From contig JAJJXM010000004.1 in the NCBI GenBank assembly GCA_024516155.1, positions 1,364,001 to 1,428,000 of the forward strand: DNA of 64,000 nt, given 5' to 3'. The notes beneath the pieces were generated by a model, which was not told where the DNA came from, made no database searches, and saw only the letters and a program-made list of their open reading frames with translations. Source of the stretch: Pyronema omphalodes. Taxonomy: Eukaryota; Ascomycota; Pezizomycetes; Pezizales; Pyronemataceae. Positions 59,101 through 64,000 of this stretch are shown here, one piece after another; position 1 is the stretch's first letter, and every line of letters begins with the position of its first letter. Made by a program: the position numbers and the translations under genes.

Positions 59101-59347
59101 TATTACATGGTCAGAAAGTTGAAACCAATCATCACTAAGATCTAACTACAGGTCACATAAACGCTTTGTTCTCAAACCTGCAGTTTCCAAGAACCACTAT
59201 CGCGGCTTTTTTTTAAGCATGTGGTTGACATGTTGTTGACATCTAGTGAACCATACAGGAGGTCAGTTTCCAACTGCATAAGCAACCGCTCTTGTAATGT
59301 TCTATCAAACAATCGCCAATACCAGATCAGCCTCCAAGTACGCACTA

Positions 59348-59713
59348 CAGTCGACTCGGGTTATAAGGATACTATCTATAAGAATACCCACTGTAGAAGG
59401 GTACCTGCCGCGGTCCCGACGGTTTTTGTATGGGAATTAAGGGTATCACAGTGTACTAGAATATCCTTATGAAAATGCCGAAAATTTGTATGGTACCCTT
59501 ATACAGTGGGGCAGCTGGTGATGTGGCTATAGTGCAATTTGTGTGGCTATGGTGCAATTTGTGTGGCGCTAGGACTCCACTTACCTCCGCACTACCCCAG
59601 ATCTGTGCATCTCGATCAATCACTCGTGCCAAGCCCCTCGGTCTTTAAGAATATACATCATATAAGGGTACACCCCTTCGGTCCCGGCGTACCCTTATAG
59701 ACCGAGTCGACTG
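59348..59713. mobile_element. Tc1/mariner-type MITE
   Basis: The 366-bp element begins CAGTCGACTCGGGTTATAAGG and ends CCTTATAGACCGAGTCGACTG, inverted repeats of about 21 bp with small differences. It is flanked on both sides by TA (59346-59347 and 59714-59715), the invariant target of Tc1/mariner elements; CAGT termini suit the pogo/Fot branch common in fungi. Internal AAGGGTAC/GTACCCTT subrepeats occur near both ends. There is no transposase frame, so it would depend on an element elsewhere. Confidence 0.82.
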
Positions 59714-62511
59714 TACTACGGCACCAGAGCCCACTACACTGGAATTCAGTCTGTGGGCACAACAGCGAAGATGCCGTACTATAAAATAAACAATCGTAAA
59801 TCTCAATAACTTATTATTAAACCAATATCATCCTGCTATAAATACACCCATTCTATACCTTCCCAGCTACGCTGCTCACAAACCTACCGAACCAACTCCT
59901 GGGTCCCCGAACCATAATTCCGGATTCCAATCTGACATGAGCCGAATTCCGAAGCCGGTACCGATAAAGTACCCAGCTACACCTAAAAATCCATGCAGGA
60001 ATCTATGCATGCACAATAACCGCCGTTAAACTTTACTGCATGCTGTATGCGTTACATAGAATAACCGGCGTTGTAATTGTAATTGTACGCAGTATGTAGT
60101 ATGCACCAAGCACTATGTACTCGGACGTTCTCTACGAACTTCGATATCGCGTCCGATGTTGTGTTCTGTACTTGGGGTATCGAACTTGTGTACATACAGC
60201 GGCGTACAACATGTAGCGGCGTGTAGTACAGTTTATAGCGGCATGTAGCGACGTGTAGGCTTCCCATGGAGTTCTCGATTGAACTTCCAAAAATTGTAAA
60301 AAAGGGATTTTTGTCTTTCTTTCCACCTTGTCAAAAAAGGTAACGAATTTAACGGTACATACCCGTTACATAAATAATGATAATTGCACCTACCTATGTA
60401 CTCGTATACAAGGGGTAAGTCCTGCTGTCTGTTATATCACTGCACCGAAAGTTGTTCCATCATGCGACTAAAAATACCAAGATAATTGCCTTCCATAAAA
60501 AATAAAGTATCTTTCGAAGATTATGATTAAAACTGGCTATTACAGAGCTATTAAAGATCCTCAATCTCTCCCAGGAACCTCCTGAAGAAGTTGTGGCTGT
60601 TCTATTGCTCTGTGCCTCAGAATTGTATTAGTTGCACCCGATCTATTGCACCCTCCGAGTACTACATACTGTACTTTGAGTTCATTTTTCAATGTAGCCA
60701 CGACGTGCATTGCATTCCTTATGCATAAATCTATAAGTCAGATATTAAGTGTATCTGCATATGTATGTACCCAAACGTGCAGGAGAATTAAATAGATAGG
60801 ATATATTGATAGGATAAAATACAATGTCTAATGCCACTACTTTGCCATGCATATGAAGTTTGCTTTTACTCAGTTGGTGACATTTGTAGAGTGGCATTAT
60901 ATATATTGATTGGGGAATAGTATGGGGGAATATCTGATGTAGAATGTCACGGACGGAGAACTCAGTAGGGTTTTCTGGGCGCGTTTCGGATTGACTCCTG
61001 AGGTTGTGTTACGGGAACTATGTACGATCGATAGGAAGGTGACATCATGAGGGTGGATCCAAGACATTGTGTGGGAACGATGGTTGGTGGCGGCGGCGAA
61101 TGTGGAGGTTTGATGATTGTTTCTTTTCTTGTCGGAGAAATATGGTGTAGGGATTGATACAGAGGTTTGATTTGATTTAATATGATTTTAATCAATTAAT
61201 ATTGGGGTTTGTTTAGCGAAAGATGGATTACAAGGATGGTGTGATAAGTGGTGATTCAAGATTGCACAATGTCACGATGTCATGAGTGAAGGAAATTTAG
61301 AGAGTAAACAAATTTTGTATTACTATCATATCCTGACACAAGAAACACACAGCCAATACCCAACCGAAATACCGCGATCAATTATCCGTGAACCAAGACA
61401 ATTCAACACAGCAAGTGATTTCCTAAGCACAGCAGACGCAAAATACTGGAATCGGAGGCCGTCGGAGAACTCCGTGTAAGAAATCCGGTAGAGCTGAGGC
61501 TTCAGCGGAGGCCGGCTCTATGCTGGGCGTCTCGGAAGGCGTCGGCCAATTACCACAAGGCAGGCATCGGGATCGAGCGTAGAGTCGTTTTATAACTATC
61601 ATCATTATTAGCTAGCAACTACAATAGGTGGGAAGAGACTCACTGTGTATGATCCATTTTTAGTAGTACTGAGTGACGTAACGAAGAAGAATTGGAAGGA
61701 GCTTATCCTGAAGATGGAGGGAAGGCAGAAAAGGCTTCAATCCGGGAATTCCTGTAAAGAAGCCTTCGTCTTGCCAGAAGGACAAGGCCAGCAATACCGG
61801 AAACGGAAAACTGGAGAATTTTGCCCTCCAATCGATCAATCTCTGAGCTTCCCTCTTTAACTCGATTGTGTTTTCCCTCATAAAACAGCTCCAAGAAAGT
61901 CAATTTCGATTGTCGAAATCTCGATGTCGAGTGAGTGAGCGTTGATAAAATTCGGCCATGTTTGGCTTGCAGAAAAGTGGAGTGAGATGGTGAAGGAAGC
62001 AGGAGAGAAATGTTTCCGACCGTGAAGGTGGGGAGAGATGGAGGAGAACTGTTGTGGGGATTGAAACATCGCTTATTATGCGCTAACGGTGTTGGGTTGG
62101 TTTGCCCAAGGCGTTGGCTTGGTAGGGCTGGGTCTTGGGAAGAGGCTCTCAGGCTACTTTGGGGGAGCTGCTATACGTCGTTATCGAACTATATGGTTAC
62201 GCCGCGCGAGAAATTATTATCTATGACTCGTGAATTCCCCGAAACGTTACGGTTGACTGACACCTTTCGGACATCAATTGTCACGCATACATAATCACTA
62301 GGCGGTCAACGCGGTCACACGGCGAGGTACATCACACGTAAGTACTCCACAGCTCTTCATATTCAATCATATCACTTTACCCAGGGAAAGATGGCAGCGT
62401 TCGTCTGACGATAGCTTCAATCATATTTTCATGGACAAGCCCATGATTAGTACATCGAGAAGCAAAAGAAAATCGTTTACTTGGGGGCGCATCAATAACC
62501 AGCTCTCATGA

Positions 62512-63981
62512 TTACTTGCTTTCCCCTGGCTTGCGTCCGTACACAATATGCCTGTCACTTGTATCAGTCTTTATCCTCGCTAAATTAAAAGAGAAGAAGA
62601 ACTTACAGGTACGTGTAGGTGTGATTTTCTCTATTTCTGACAGCATTTAGTCCGCCGGTGCACAACTTATCTGCCTCCTCGTTGCTCATTCCGAGAATCC
62701 TCGTGAACGCTGCCATTCCATACGAATGGAATCCTATCCAGATCAGCACATCTCTGTCTTACTACCGGCGAATTACTCACCAGTATCAAAAGCTATCAAG
62801 CCCATAGCACCCGCCTGCTTAAGCCGTTTCTCTTTTGCCCACGGCCCGTGGGGCAACTTGACCTTGTCGACAACAATATCCACAAACCCTGCCTCCTGTA
62901 AATACTTCGACAAGTTCGAACCTTCGATGTGTGCCGGTCTTCCCGTCTTAGCCATCGCCTCTGCAATAAGTTCATAAAAGATCTTTGTCTCGTTGTCCGG
63001 TTTCATCGAGTTATCGTCACTGTAAAGGATACCTGTTTCTGCGTCAGAATTGCTATGACGGATATACGGAAAAGACAAGGCCCATACCGCCTGTTTCCCA
63101 AAGCTCGATAGTACCACCCGGTTTGATACATCTACACAGAGTCAGTGTGAGGATGCTAAAATGGAGGGAGAAGGGTACTGGTAAGCTTGTTTCATGACCG
63201 CAGGCCAGTCAGTGATGGCTTGTGCTATACAGCGAGCAAATATGAAGTCAAAATGGTTGGGCTTGTAAGTCCATTCTTTTTCGAGGTCATCAACTTCGAA
63301 TCGACAGTTAGGCGGTACCCACATGGGTTGAATCGGACTGTTAGTGTTAGAAGATTCAAAAAAAAAAAACAGGATTTATTACCAAACCAATTCGGAATCA
63401 ACTCTTACCTTAGATCAACGCCAATTACCTCCGCCTCGGGATACTCGTTGGCGGCATCAATTGCCCAAATTCCAGTTCCAGTACCCATGTCAAGAATCCT
63501 TTGAGGATTCTCTAAGGGCGCCATGTGCAACTTGCGATCAAGAAGAAGCAGGAACATCTCATGCAACATATCCAATCGGTCTTGTTCAATCTATTATCAT
63601 CAGCAATGATTTCAGTCCTAGGTCTTATGGGCTCATAATACTTCATCGGAGGGAAGCAAATTCTTATTGTCGCCATAATAGGCATGGTATCTCCGTCCTA
63701 GAACCTGATATTCAGCACCTATTCTCTCGCATCATTGAGATAAAACACACCATTTTCTAAGATATATTCATTGACTGAAGATGCTAAGCTTTGGGTACTC
63801 GTGTCATATCTCCATGGCTTAGTCAGCATTCTTCTCATGTGCAAAACAGCGTACGTACCCGGAAGTTTCAGAGCCATAGTCCGAATCAATCAACTGTTAT
63901 TCCCGTCAGCAAAAGGACTCCCAAGATGTCACTCGGATTTACCAAATTAGGGTCAACTTCGAGATCAGCAGTGCTGGCCAT
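62512..63981 (-). CDS. LaeA-like SAM-dependent methyltransferase
   Basis: Ten exons on the - strand: 63981-63943, 63893-63859, 63809-63749, 63704-63642, 63590-63409, 63337-63179, 63131-63088, 63038-62781, 62733-62607 and 62551-62512, giving 335 aa. Every intron is GT-AG, 44-71 nt, and phase is kept throughout. The class I methyltransferase fold is clear: motif I ILDMGTGTGIWAID (residues about 98-111), acidic VIGVDLS (D125), post-motif FDFIFARCI and CIKPGGTIELWE. The N-terminal YILENG..RRYHAYYGDNKN..LPSDE and IEQDRLDMLH segments are typical of the fungal LaeA-like family, whose members include regulators of secondary metabolism and many proteins of unknown substrate. LaeA itself cannot be distinguished from its numerous paralogues here. 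Upstream sequence beyond the window could hold an extra exon, but the ATG in AAGATGGCC is a good start. Confidence 0.9.
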
Positions 63982-64000
63982 CTTGTATCGGTTTTCAGAA

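Overview
The window is nuclear DNA from a filamentous ascomycete (Pezizomycotina). The evidence is short GT-AG introns of about 44-71 nt with CTRAC/CTGAT branch sites, fungal-type proteins (Rex3 exonuclease, LaeA-like methyltransferase, SLC25 carrier, a large Pezizomycotina membrane family), intron-bearing tRNA and no bacterial-style operons. The class cannot be fixed from sequence alone. Gene density is low: about eight protein genes or gene remnants and four tRNA genes in 64 kb.

Layout. 1-2.8 kb: a tRNA-Lys(CTT), a decayed inverted-repeat element and a dispersed repeat. 2.8-6.9 kb: two intact genes on the + strand, a five-exon mitochondrial carrier with a 10-nt microexon and the RNA exonuclease Rex3. 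6.9-23 kb: almost gene-free DNA rich in microsatellites, holding one single-exon gene for a disordered protein at 18.8 kb. 23.0-39.7 kb: bounded by two more identical tRNA-Lys(CTT) genes, nearly free of microsatellites and rich in element relics. It holds a Mutator-type MITE with a 10-bp target duplication, a 52-bp near-perfect palindrome, a copy of the dispersed repeat, a small predicted membrane protein, a possible structured Pol III-like RNA, a frameshifted member of a fungal membrane-protein family, and a decayed partial copy of that gene and its downstream flank. A tRNA-Gln(TTG) with a 12-nt intron lies at 39.2 kb. 39.8-62.5 kb: microsatellite-rich DNA again, with five pure G or C runs of 16-20 nt, a mitochondrial-presequence protein on the - strand, an 801-aa disordered protein on the + strand, and a Tc1/mariner-type MITE. 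62.5-64.0 kb: a complete ten-exon LaeA-like methyltransferase on the - strand.

The genes do not form an evident pathway or cluster. Carrier, Rex3 and the mitochondrial protein look like housekeeping genes, while the LaeA-like methyltransferase and the frameshifted membrane protein belong to large, variable fungal families. The most distinctive signals are structural: the two MITEs, the palindrome, the tRNA-Lys locus duplication with an inserted element, a covarying inverted repeat flanking the tRNA-Lys genes, and the sharp alternation of microsatellite-rich and element-rich compartments.
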